Origin: RGIG3009 sp045596745
Lineage (GTDB): Bacteria; Bacillota; Clostridia; Oscillospirales; Acutalibacteraceae
Assembly: GCA_045596745.1 (NCBI GenBank)
Contig: JAZODA010000016.1
Span: 88,785-152,784, forward strand
Direction: 5' to 3'
DNA length: 64,000 nucleotides
Each line of letters opens with the position of its first letter. Within the stretch, counting starts at the first letter, position 1. Made by a program: the position numbers and the translations under genes. The notes beneath the pieces were generated by a model, which searched no databases, was not told the origin of the DNA, and saw only the letters and a program-made list of their open reading frames with translations. Positions 24,004 to 31,493 of this stretch are shown here, piece after piece.

Positions 24004-24873
24004 TTACAGATCGATACGACCGTACAGCGTAGCGGTGCTTTCGGTCTCGGAATGGGTGCGCTCCGGGGGAGCGTAATCCTCGGCGATGTTCACCGGGTTG
24101 GAACGAGACACGAACTTACGCACTTCGCGCACCGGACGCTCCGGCATCGCATCGGAACGGCGCTCACCACGGTTCGGGCGGTTGCCGTCACGGCGCTCGC
24201 CGCGCTGACGCTGCGAACGGTTGGAGCGGGGTTTCACCGGGTTGTCCTCCGACGGAGCGATAACCACGTGACGGTTCGGGTCACTGCCGACACTGTAGGA
24301 CGTAGCACCCTCCACCTTCTGAACAGCGGTGTGGATGATGCGGCGCTCGTAGGGGTTCATCGGCTCCAGAGAGGTGGTCTTGCCACCCTTGGCAGCCTGA
24401 ATGGCGGCCTTGCGAGCCAGACCGGACAGGGTCTTTTCACGCTTCTCGCGATAGTTGCCGATGTTGATGGAAATGCGCTGATACGCACCGCCGGCACGGT
24501 TGGCAACCAGGCTTGTCAGATACTGCAGGGCATCCAGCGTATCGCCGCGGCGACCGATGATGAAGCCCAAATCCTCGCCTTCCAGCGACAGCGTGCAATG
24601 GCCGTCCTCTTCCTTCGCCGTAACCACGACTTCCGGAACGCCCATCTTTGCCAGCACATCCTGCAAAAACGCCACAGCGGCCTTTGCAGCATCCTTTTCA
24701 CGAACAGTAGCACGGATCTTTGCCGACACACCGCCGAACAGACCCAACGTTTTCTTCTGCGGCTCCTGCAGCACTTCGATATCCAGATCGTCCACTGCAA
24801 CCTGCAGTTCTTCGGCGGCAAGTTCAACGGCCTTTTCTACCGTTTCCGCCTCTTTGATGATTTCTTTCAGCAC
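24004..24873 (-). CDS. jag: RNA-binding protein Jag/KhpB (SpoIIIJ-associated)
   Basis: Jag (KhpB) is an RNA chaperone partner of KhpA. The 289-residue protein has the Jag N-terminal domain (1-55, with TLGLFGG), a KH domain (about 85-150) with the GxxG loop FIIGRRGDTLDAL, and an R3H domain (about 150-215) with MNPYERRIIHTAV and HVVIAPS. After the R3H domain there is an extra tail of about 75 residues, rich in Arg/Asn/Gly (RSNRSQRQRGERRDGNR), which most homologues lack; it could be an additional RNA-binding extension. It is the last gene of the rpmH operon. Confidence 0.95.
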   Translation of the reverse strand: MLKEIIKEAETVEKAVELAAEELQVAVDDLDIEVLQEPQKKTLGLFGGVSAKIRATVREKDAAKAAVAFLQDVLAKMGVPEVVVTAKEEDGHCTLSLEGEDLGFIIGRRGDTLDALQYLTSLVANRAGGAYQRISINIGNYREKREKTLSGLARKAAIQAAKGGKTTSLEPMNPYERRIIHTAVQKVEGATSYSVGSDPNRHVVIAPSEDNPVKPRSNRSQRQRGERRDGNRPNRGERRSDAMPERPVREVRKFVSRSNPVNIAEDYAPPERTHSETESTATLYGRIDL

Positions 24874-24897
24874 GTTTCTTTATCCTTTCTCAACGGA

Positions 24898-26076
24898 TTA
24901 TTCTTCCGTTTGATCGGCGTCTTCGGCAACTGCCTCTTCCACCGTTTCCACAGGCTCCTCGATATCGGACACCTCTTCTGCCTCCTCAGCAGACTCGGTC
25001 TTCGGCGCAGCCGGCTTTTTCTTCTGGCCGCCCTTGGATTCTTCCTTAATCTGTTGTGCGAGCTCACGCTGCTCACGCGCGCGGGCTTCTGCCAGACGCT
25101 TTTTGTCTTCCTGCTTCTTGCGGCGGCGTTCCTCGTATTCAATTTCCGCCTGCGCACGAATCTTCGCAGGATTATAAATCTGGTTGAGCACGTACGTCTG
25201 CAACAGAGCAATCAAGTTGGAGCAAATCCAGTACAAGCCGACAGCACCCGGCACCGAGAACGCGATGAACAGAGACATCGCCGGCATCAGGCCGAGCATC
25301 ATCACATTGGAGCAGCCCTGTCCCTGCTGCATCTGACCCTTGGTCATCTGCTTCTGGTAATGCAGCGACAGCATACTGGAGAAAAGCGCGGTAATACCCG
25401 AAACCAGCGGAATGAGCCACAGCAGGCTGAAGCCCTTGTCATTCGGCTGTTCCAGCAGGTCAATACCAAACAACGAAATGTCCATATCCGTCATTTCGCT
25501 GACATATTCCTTCGCGTTGTCCTTATACTTGCCCTTTTCCATCTTCTCGATGGCGGTTTCGACAGCGGCGGCATATTTGCCGTCGTTTTTGTCAATGTGC
25601 TGCAGAATACGCAGTTCCTGATAATAACCGCCTTCTTCGAAGTCGGTCTTATACTTTTCGAGACCTTCCTGCGACTGCATAGTGACTGCCGTCGTCTGAA
25701 TGACTTCCGGCGGCACCGTGGTCATATTCGTCAGCGGCTTATAGATTGCGGAAATAATGCCGAACAGAACGAGCATCTGCACAACCATCGGCAAGCAGCC
25801 GCCGGTCATGCTGATACCGTGCTTTTCGTACAGCGCCATCTGCTTTTCCTGCAGTTTGCGCGGATCCTTGGCATACTTCTTCTGCAAACGCTCCAGACGC
25901 GGTGCCAGACGGGCGCGGTCAGCCTGCGTTTTCTGCGTTTTCAGCGACAGCGGAAACAGCAGCAAGCGCACAACCAGCGTAAACAGGAAAATGGCCAGGA
26001 AATAATCACCAATCAGGTCATAAACGAAACCCAACGCATAGCCGAGCGGGGTTCCCAAAAAATCCAAAAATCCCAT
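24898..26076 (-). CDS. yidC: Membrane protein insertase YidC/SpoIIIJ
   Basis: YidC inserts proteins into the membrane alone or with SecYEG. This 392-residue Oxa1-type protein has five spans: residues about 10-45, 95-115 (SMTGGCLPMVVQMLVLFGII), a pair around 220-275, and VGLYWICSNLIALLQTYVL. The family's hydrophilic-groove Arg lies in span 1 (FTLVVRLLLFP). Between the first and second half there is a long insert (about residues 120-215) larger than the usual loop. The C-terminus is charged: basic, then acidic after residue 340. Unlike SpoIIIJ it does not start with a lipobox signal. Confidence 0.95.
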   Translation of the reverse strand: MGFLDFLGTPLGYALGFVYDLIGDYFLAIFLFTLVVRLLLFPLSLKTQKTQADRARLAPRLERLQKKYAKDPRKLQEKQMALYEKHGISMTGGCLPMVVQMLVLFGIISAIYKPLTNMTTVPPEVIQTTAVTMQSQEGLEKYKTDFEEGGYYQELRILQHIDKNDGKYAAAVETAIEKMEKGKYKDNAKEYVSEMTDMDISLFGIDLLEQPNDKGFSLLWLIPLVSGITALFSSMLSLHYQKQMTKGQMQQGQGCSNVMMLGLMPAMSLFIAFSVPGAVGLYWICSNLIALLQTYVLNQIYNPAKIRAQAEIEYEERRRKKQEDKKRLAEARAREQRELAQQIKEESKGGQKKKPAAPKTESAEEAEEVSDIEEPVETVEEAVAEDADQTEE

Positions 26077-26094
26077 ATTGCCTCCTAAGCAGGT

Positions 26095-26328
26095 TTATTT
26101 TTTTGCCCGTTCTTTCTTTTCGGGAACGGGATCATACCCATGCCCACCCCAAGGATTGCAGCGACAAATCCGTTTGATTGCCAGCCAACTACCCTTGCAA
26201 GCTCCGAACCGCTCAAGTGCCTGGATCGCATAGGAGGAACAAGTGGGAACGAACCGGCAGGTCGGCGGAAAAATCGGAGAGATGTACTTTTGATATCCAC
26301 GGATTAACCAGATAAATACCCGTTTCAT
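26095..26328 (-). CDS. yidD: Membrane protein insertion efficiency factor YidD
   Basis: The 77-residue product has the YidD pattern: amphipathic start MKRVFIWLIRGYQKYISPIF, then CRFVPTCSSYAIQALERFG and CRCNPWGGHGYDPVP with conserved cysteines. The ATG at 26328 overlaps the rnpA stop (ATGA), the standard arrangement. It is thought to aid YidC-dependent insertion. Confidence 0.95.
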   Translation of the reverse strand: MKRVFIWLIRGYQKYISPIFPPTCRFVPTCSSYAIQALERFGACKGSWLAIKRICRCNPWGGHGYDPVPEKKERAKK

Positions 26329-26660
26329 GACAACAACCCCGCTTTTTTGAGTTGCTGTCTCATAACGGTATACAGCGCCGTACTGGTAGTTCCGGTCGTA
26401 GCGGCGCGCGCAACAAATACCAGATCCCACCCACCACTAAGTTCGGGTTGAATCCGGCGATACGCTTCGCGTATGATACGGCGACAGCGGCTCCGTTTTA
26501 CCGCTTTGCCGACTTTTTTACCGGTAGTGATGCCGATGCGCGGCTCCCCTATCCGGGTTTTGCGAACATACAGGATCAGTAGCGGATGCACAAACACCCG
26601 TCCACGGTAGTACGCGGTGCGAAAATCCTTGTTCAGCTTAATTGTGTGCAACTTTACCAT
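26325..26660 (-). CDS. rnpA: Ribonuclease P protein component
   Basis: RnpA binds the RNase P RNA and helps 5' processing of pre-tRNA. The 111-residue protein contains the family motif GKKVGKAVKRSRCRRIIREAYRR (RNR-type basic helix) and early HTIKLNKDFRTAYYRG. I start at the ATG at 26660 since AGAGGTG lies 6 nt upstream; an in-frame GTG three codons earlier is inside that site. A terminator-like hairpin separates it from rpmH. Confidence 0.94.
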   Translation of the reverse strand: MVKLHTIKLNKDFRTAYYRGRVFVHPLLILYVRKTRIGEPRIGITTGKKVGKAVKRSRCRRIIREAYRRIQPELSGGWDLVFVARAATTGTTSTALYTVMRQQLKKAGLLS

Positions 26661-26686
26661 AAGCGACACCTCTGACTATAAAAAAA

Positions 26687-26703
26687 AGCCACACGAGGTG
26701 GCT
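26687..26703 (-). terminator. Intra-operon terminator between rpmH and rnpA
   Basis: AGCCAC and GTGGCT form a stem with flanking A and T tracts that extend it; on the minus strand it ends in TTTTTTTT, 5 nt after the rpmH stop. It probably lowers rnpA and downstream expression relative to rpmH. Confidence 0.75.
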
Positions 26704-26707
26704 CTTT

Positions 26708-26842
26708 TTAATAGGTGAGACGTTTTCTACCTTTCGCTCTGCGGCGAGCCAGCACCTTACGGCCATTGGCAGTTGCCATTCTCTTGCGGAAGCCGTGTTC
26801 CATTTTACGATGTCTCTTCTTCGGCTGATACGTACGAAGCAT
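26708..26842 (-). CDS. rpmH: 50S ribosomal protein L34
   Basis: The 44-residue basic protein is canonical L34: MLRTYQPKKRHRKMEHGFRK at the start and GRKVLARRRAKGRKRLTY at the end. A longer in-frame start exists, but the ATG at 26842 has GGGGG upstream and gives the exact family length. It heads the rpmH-rnpA-yidD-yidC-jag operon transcribed away from oriC. Confidence 0.98.
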   Translation of the reverse strand: MLRTYQPKKRHRKMEHGFRKRMATANGRKVLARRRAKGRKRLTY

Positions 26843-26875
26843 GGTTTTACCCCCTTTCGCCTCTTGCGAGACTTT

Positions 26876-26905
26876 ATTATATAACAGACCGTCCACAAAA
26901 GTCAA
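26876..26905 (-). promoter_or_regulatory. rpmH operon promoter
   Basis: TTGACT (26900-26905), 18 bp, TATAAT (26876-26881), reading left. Confidence 0.8.
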
Positions 26906-26975
26906 CAAGAATTTGTGTATTTTTGAAATCTCCCTGTTTTTCCGTTGTGCGCCGGGTTTTTACAGCGGAAGTAAG

Positions 26976-27008
26976 TTTTCCCCTGTTTTTAAAAAAGTTG
27001 GGGAAAAA
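26976..27008. repeat. Nested inverted repeat between the rpmH and dnaA promoters
   Basis: TTTTCCCC and GGGGAAAA flank a core containing TTTTTAAAAA. Long dyads like this can be extruded or bound by proteins; no known site matches. No DnaA-box cluster is seen in this upstream gap (26843-27116). Confidence 0.6.
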
Positions 27009-27022
27009 CATATAAAAAATGA

Positions 27023-27051
27023 TTGTATTTACATTTAATATATGATATAAT
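27023..27051 (+). promoter_or_regulatory. dnaA promoter
   Basis: TTGTAT (27023-27028), 17 bp, TATAAT (27046-27051), in a strongly AT-rich stretch. Confidence 0.7.
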
Positions 27052-27116
27052 ACATTAAGTATTTTATATCCTCTATTATATATAGGACGTTTGTTGTTCA
27101 AAGGAGCTTGAAGCAT

Positions 27117-28448
27117 ATGGAAACCATTAAAGATGCGTGGTCCGGAATTTTGGATTTTCTCCACCGGCAGGACGATATCAGCGAGGTGGCTTACAACACC
27201 TGGATTAAATGTATCGAGCCGTGTACCATCGAGGATAATTCCGTTGTGGTGTTGGTTCATACCGATTTCCAGCGCGGCATTATTTTGGGCCATTACGCCG
27301 ATAAAATCAAGAATGCCTTCCAGCAGGTGCTCGGCATTCCGTTCGATTTGAAGGTGCTGTCCGAGGAAACCAAAGAACCTCAACCCACCGAATCGCTCCC
27401 GAAGGCGGAAAATATTTTTGGTCAGCATCCGTCGGATTACGAATATTCCTTTGAAAACTTCATTGTCGGCCCGTCAAATAAATTTGCACACGCTGCTTCG
27501 CAGGCAGTCGCGCTCAAACCCGCCGGTTCGTATAACCCGCTGTTTATTTACGGCGGCTCCGGTTTGGGTAAAACGCACCTTTTGTTTGCTATCTGCAACG
27601 AGATTCGCAAAAAGGCGCCGGATACCCGCATTTTGTACACTAAGGGCGAGTTTATGGCCAACGAACTGATTGAGGCCATCCGCAACGCCGAAATGGTGGA
27701 ATTCCGTGCGAAATACCGTCAGGCGGATATTCTTCTTATCGACGATATTCAGTTCATTGCCGGTAAGCAGAGCACGCAGGAAGAATTCTTCCACACGTTC
27801 GATGCGCTGCATCAGACCAATAAGCAGATTGTGTTGACGTCCGACCGTCCGCCGCGTGAAATTGCCACGCTGGAAGATCGTCTGCGCACCCGTTTTGAAA
27901 TGGGCCTGCTCGCCGATATTCAGCCGCCGGATCTGGAAACGCGTATCGCCATTATCAAGCGTAAGGCACAGCTGCTGAATCTGGATTTGAACGACGATGT
28001 GGCGGAATACATTGCCACCCAGCTTAAGAGCAACGTACGGCAGCTGGAAGGCACTGTACGCCGTATGCAGGCTCAATGCATGCTGGAGGGTACACATCCC
28101 TCGATTATGACCGCACAGGCGGCAATTCGCGATATTAAAAACGATAATCAGCCGGTTCCGATTACGGTGGAGCGTATTATTAACGAAGTTGCACGCACCA
28201 TGTCGGTTACAGCGGAGGATATTCGTTCCAATAAGCGCTCCGCCACCATCTCTTCCGCCCGTCAGGTTGCGGAATACGTTGTCCGCAATATCACCGGACT
28301 GCCGATGAAGAATATCGGTGAGGAATTCGGCGGCCGCGATCATACCAGCGTTGTGTATGCTATCCAGAAGGTCGAAGAAACCATGGCTGTCAATCCCACC
28401 TTCAAAGGTCTGGTTAACGACATCATCAAGAATATTTCGGACTCCTGA
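27117..28448 (+). CDS. dnaA: Chromosomal replication initiator protein DnaA
   Basis: DnaA is the AAA+ initiator that melts oriC and also acts as a transcription factor. The 443-residue protein has domain I (1-85, with VAYNTWIKCIEP), a short linker, the ATPase with Walker A GGSGLGKTHLL and Walker B ILLIDDIQFI, and domain IV ending in the box-recognition motif GGRDHTSVVYAIQKVEE. I place the start at the ATG at 27117, 10 nt after AAAGGAG; an in-frame TTG three codons earlier is too close to it. It is followed by the origin and dnaN. Confidence 0.98.
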   Translation: METIKDAWSGILDFLHRQDDISEVAYNTWIKCIEPCTIEDNSVVVLVHTDFQRGIILGHYADKIKNAFQQVLGIPFDLKVLSEETKEPQPTESLPKAENIFGQHPSDYEYSFENFIVGPSNKFAHAASQAVALKPAGSYNPLFIYGGSGLGKTHLLFAICNEIRKKAPDTRILYTKGEFMANELIEAIRNAEMVEFRAKYRQADILLIDDIQFIAGKQSTQEEFFHTFDALHQTNKQIVLTSDRPPREIATLEDRLRTRFEMGLLADIQPPDLETRIAIIKRKAQLLNLDLNDDVAEYIATQLKSNVRQLEGTVRRMQAQCMLEGTHPSIMTAQAAIRDIKNDNQPVPITVERIINEVARTMSVTAEDIRSNKRSATISSARQVAEYVVRNITGLPMKNIGEEFGGRDHTSVVYAIQKVEETMAVNPTFKGLVNDIIKNISDS

Positions 28449-28754
28449 GTGAATAACTCGGTGAATTGGCAGTGAAATCGCTGTGAAATTGAGTGAAAAG
28501 AAACGTGCTGTTTTTCACAAGTCTTCCACATTCCACTCACCGCTTTTCACAGCGTGTGAACAGTTAAAATTGTTTCCACATCTGTCCAAATTTTCTCCAC
28601 TCCGTTTTCACGGTGGTGAAATCGCAGAATTACGCAGTAGTACAATGGTTGTCGGTGTTTTCCACAAATTCACAGCCCCTACTAATACTACTAAAAGAAT
28701 AAATATATTTTTATAGATAACACGCGTTGCGTGTATCACGAAAGGATGAATAAT
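28449..28754. other. Chromosome replication origin (oriC)
   Basis: The dnaA-dnaN gap has two consensus DnaA boxes (TTTTTCACA 28511-28519, TTTTCCACA 28658-28666) and three with one mismatch (TCTTCCACA 28522-28530, CTTTTCACA 28543-28551, GTTTCCACA 28572-28580), all in one orientation. The last box is followed by a short GC stretch, five CTA/ATA triplets and an AT-rich run, which is the Firmicutes unwinding layout. The region ends in a small hairpin (ACACGC/GCGTGT, about 28721-28735) just before dnaN. Gene order and strand bias also place the origin here. Confidence 0.9.
28679..28693 (+). promoter_or_regulatory. DnaA-trio element of oriC
   Basis: The triplets CTA-CTA-ATA-CTA-CTA lie 12 nt after the DnaA box at 28658 and run into AT-rich DNA (28694-28722). 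This is the spacing and form of the DnaA-trio described in B. subtilis, where DnaA grips single-stranded DNA. Confidence 0.8.
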
Positions 28755-29858
28755 ATGCGTATCTGTTGTGACCGTCAAGCGTTGGCAGAAGCTGTCAACA
28801 ATGTACAGCGTGCAGTAGCATCCAAATCGGCTCTTCCGGCATTAGAAGGTATTTTGCTTCGCTCTTCCGCGTCTTCGCTGTTTTTGGCAGGCTACGATAT
28901 GGAACTGGGTATCACCACTACGATTGAAGCACGTGTGGACGAGCCCGGTGAAGTGGTTTTGACCGCGAAACTGTTCTCGGAGATTCTTCGCCGCCTGCCT
29001 GCGGATGAAGTGTTTATTGAGAGTAATGATAAAAATAACACGGTTATCCGTTGCGGTAATTCGGAATTTACCATTATGGGCTTCTCTTCGGTGGATTATC
29101 CCGAACTGCCCTCCATCAACAACGGTGCGGCTATGACGATGGAGCAGAATATGCTCAAGAGCATGATTCGTCAGACGCTGTTTGCGGTGGCACAGACCGA
29201 CACTCGTCCGGTACATACCGGTGTTCAGTTTGAAATCAAGGAGCAGACCCTGCGTCTGGTCGCTGTGGACGGTTCGCGTCTTGCTATGCGTTCCGAACCG
29301 ATTAAGAGCAACGAAGATTTGCAGTTTGTTGTGCCGGGTAAAACGCTCAACGAAGTGCTGAAGCTTCTTGGCGATGGGGAAGAGCCGTTGTACGTTACGG
29401 TGGGCGCTCGCCATATCATTATGGAAATCGGCGGTTATTCCGTGTTCTCTCGTCTGCTTGACGGTGAGTTTTTGCCGTATCGCAAGGCGATTCCCGCTCA
29501 GGCAACCACGACGATTCGTCTGAATACCCGTTCGATGATTGATGCTGTTGACCGTGCTTCGCTGGTTATTAACGATCGTCTGAAGTCTCCGCTCATCTGC
29601 CGTTTCAAGGATGACCGCATTTCGCTGTCTTGTATTACGGCACTTGGTAGTGCTAACGATGCAGTGGAAGCGAAAATCGACGGCCGCCAGGAAGAAATGG
29701 GCTTTAACAGCCGTTTTCTATTGGATGCACTGCGCAATACCGAAAGTGATGAGATTGTTATCGAGCTGAACGGTACGCAGGCTCCGATGAAGATTCTCCC
29801 TGCCGAGGGCGACAGCTTCTTGTTCCTTGTCCTGCCGGTACGGCTTAAGCGCGTATGA
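28755..29858 (+). CDS. dnaN: DNA polymerase III sliding clamp subunit beta
   Basis: DnaN forms the ring that tethers DNA polymerase III. The 367-residue protein starts MRICCDRQALAEAVNNVQRAV, has the three clamp domains (for example GITTTIEARVDEPGEVVLTA, QTDTRPVHTGVQFEI, GFNSRFLLDALRN) and ends LPVRLKRV. The ATG at 28755 is preferred over one three codons earlier because AAAGGATG precedes it. Its stop overlaps the next gene (ATGA). Confidence 0.98.
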   Translation: MRICCDRQALAEAVNNVQRAVASKSALPALEGILLRSSASSLFLAGYDMELGITTTIEARVDEPGEVVLTAKLFSEILRRLPADEVFIESNDKNNTVIRCGNSEFTIMGFSSVDYPELPSINNGAAMTMEQNMLKSMIRQTLFAVAQTDTRPVHTGVQFEIKEQTLRLVAVDGSRLAMRSEPIKSNEDLQFVVPGKTLNEVLKLLGDGEEPLYVTVGARHIIMEIGGYSVFSRLLDGEFLPYRKAIPAQATTTIRLNTRSMIDAVDRASLVINDRLKSPLICRFKDDRISLSCITALGSANDAVEAKIDGRQEEMGFNSRFLLDALRNTESDEIVIELNGTQAPMKILPAEGDSFLFLVLPVRLKRV

Positions 29859-30064
29859 GACAGGTAATACATACCGAATTCATCCGACTGGATACGTTGA
29901 TGAAGCTTGCGAGTCTGACTCCGACCGGGGGACAGGCAAAAGAAAAAATCCAAGCGGGTCTGGTGTTCGTCAACGGTGAATGCTGCGTTATGCGCGGTAA
30001 GAAATTGCGCCCCGGTGATCGCGTGACAGTGGGCGATGAGACCGTTGAAATTGTTGGAGAATAA
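29855..30064 (+). CDS. yaaA: S4-domain RNA-binding protein (YaaA family)
   Basis: The 69-residue product is a single S4 domain with LDTLMKLASLTPTGGQAKEKIQAG and NGECCVMRGKKLRPGDRV, the conserved dnaN-recF linker protein of Firmicutes. It overlaps dnaN by 4 nt. The S4 fold suggests RNA binding, probably ribosome related; the precise role is unproven. Confidence 0.92.
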   Translation: MRQVIHTEFIRLDTLMKLASLTPTGGQAKEKIQAGLVFVNGECCVMRGKKLRPGDRVTVGDETVEIVGE

Positions 30065-30078
30065 GGAAGGAACACGCG

Positions 30079-31179
30079 ATGCAAGTAACCCGTTTGACGT
30101 TTGCCGGCTACCGTAATCTGGAAGCCGGCAACTGGGAACCGTATCCCGGTGTCAATGTGATTATTGGCGAAAACGCGCAGGGTAAGACCAATTTGTTGGA
30201 AGCACTGTGGCTGTTTACCGGCGGAAAGAGTTTTCGCGGGGCGAAAGACAGCGAGCTTGTCGGTTTTGGCAAGGAACACAGTCGGCTGACGATGGATTTT
30301 ATTGCCGGTGAGCGGGAGCAGCAAGCGGAAATTACCATTAAAACCCGTCGCAGTGCGGTGCTTAACGGTGTTTCGCAGTCTTCCGCCGCCAAATTGGCAG
30401 GTATTTTCTGCGGTGTGGTGTTTTCGCCGGCACATTTGTCGCTGATAAAGGGTGGTCCACAGGAGCGTCGTCGTCTGATTGATGCGGCATATTGTCAGCT
30501 TCGTCCTTCGTATGTGACGGCACTGAACGATTATGCCCGCGTGCTGACGCAGCGCAACGCACTTTGTAAGGCAAAAACCGGCGGAGATGCGGTGGAAGAA
30601 CTCCTCGAATTGTGGGACAGGCAGTTGGCACAAAGCGGTTGCCGTCTCATTAACGCCCGCCAGCGCTATATTCAGAAGATGGCACCTGTGGCACAAGAAA
30701 TTTACCAAGGCCTTTCCGGCGGTAAGGAATCGTTTGATATCCGTTATGTTTCCACCATCGATTGTGCCAAGGAGCAGACTGCTGCGGAAATTGCCGGTAT
30801 TTTGTTTGAAGTACTGCAAAATCATCATAGTGACGACCTTGCCGCAGGATTTACCACGGTCGGCCCTCATCGCGATGATATGGAAGTGCTGATTGACGGT
30901 CGTTCCGCCCGCAATTTCGGTTCTCAAGGTCAGCAGCGTTCCGCGGTGCTGGCACTGAAAATCGCGGAAGCTATTTTACTGGAAGAAGTAACCGGCGAAC
31001 GTCCCATTGCGTTGCTTGATGACGTGATGAGCGAACTGGATGCTTCCCGTCAGGAGTATATTTTAAATCATATACGGGATTGGCAGGTATTCATTACCTG
31101 TTGTGAGCCTACACCGCTGCTGCAGATGCGCGGAGGAAAGCAGTTTACTATGCAAAACGGAAAACTTTCCACCGTGTAA
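30079..31179 (+). CDS. recF: DNA replication and repair protein RecF
   Basis: RecF is an SMC-like ATPase that helps load RecA on gapped DNA. The 366-residue protein has Walker A GENAQGKTNLLEALWL, the signature FGSQGQQRSAVLALKIAEA and Walker B PIALLDDVMSELDASRQ. AAGGAAGGAA precedes the ATG. It is part of the dnaA-gyrA run. Confidence 0.97.
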   Translation: MQVTRLTFAGYRNLEAGNWEPYPGVNVIIGENAQGKTNLLEALWLFTGGKSFRGAKDSELVGFGKEHSRLTMDFIAGEREQQAEITIKTRRSAVLNGVSQSSAAKLAGIFCGVVFSPAHLSLIKGGPQERRRLIDAAYCQLRPSYVTALNDYARVLTQRNALCKAKTGGDAVEELLELWDRQLAQSGCRLINARQRYIQKMAPVAQEIYQGLSGGKESFDIRYVSTIDCAKEQTAAEIAGILFEVLQNHHSDDLAAGFTTVGPHRDDMEVLIDGRSARNFGSQGQQRSAVLALKIAEAILLEEVTGERPIALLDDVMSELDASRQEYILNHIRDWQVFITCCEPTPLLQMRGGKQFTMQNGKLSTV

Positions 31180-31209
31180 CAAATTGTGGTGAAAAAGGAG
31201 TCCACGGCT

Positions 31210-31473
31210 ATGTATTTGTATTTAGGTCAGGAAACGGTTGTGCCCATGCGGGAGATTGTCGGTATTTTTGATATTGAAAATACCACTGTTTCCAAAAGCA
31301 CACGTGCCTTTTTGACCGACGCGGAGCAAAGGGGACAGGTTGTCACGGTAAGTGATGAGCTTCCCAAAAGCTTTGTGGTGTGTGAATCTCCGAAAAACGG
31401 CCGAACCGTTTATATATCGCAAATTTCCTGTGCTACGCTGCTCAAAAGAGCCGAAGCGCTGCGTTCAAACTAA
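31210..31473 (+). CDS. remB: Extracellular matrix regulator RemB (DUF370)
   Basis: The 87-residue product begins MYLYLGQETVVPMREIVGIFD and continues with STRAFLTDAEQRG, a clear DUF370 protein. RemA/RemB activate biofilm-matrix genes in B. subtilis, where remB (yaaB) is also between recF and gyrB. The ATG at 31210 follows AAGGAG; the in-frame sequence upstream has the ribosome binding site inside it. Confidence 0.9.
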   Translation: MYLYLGQETVVPMREIVGIFDIENTTVSKSTRAFLTDAEQRGQVVTVSDELPKSFVVCESPKNGRTVYISQISCATLLKRAEALRSN

Positions 31474-31493
31474 GAAATGTGAGGTTATCCGAT

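Noticed and set aside
26843..27116. A second DnaA-box cluster upstream of dnaA, as in B. subtilis
   Set aside because: I found no sequence matching TTWTNCACA with at most one mismatch in a cluster there; only promoters and a palindrome are visible.
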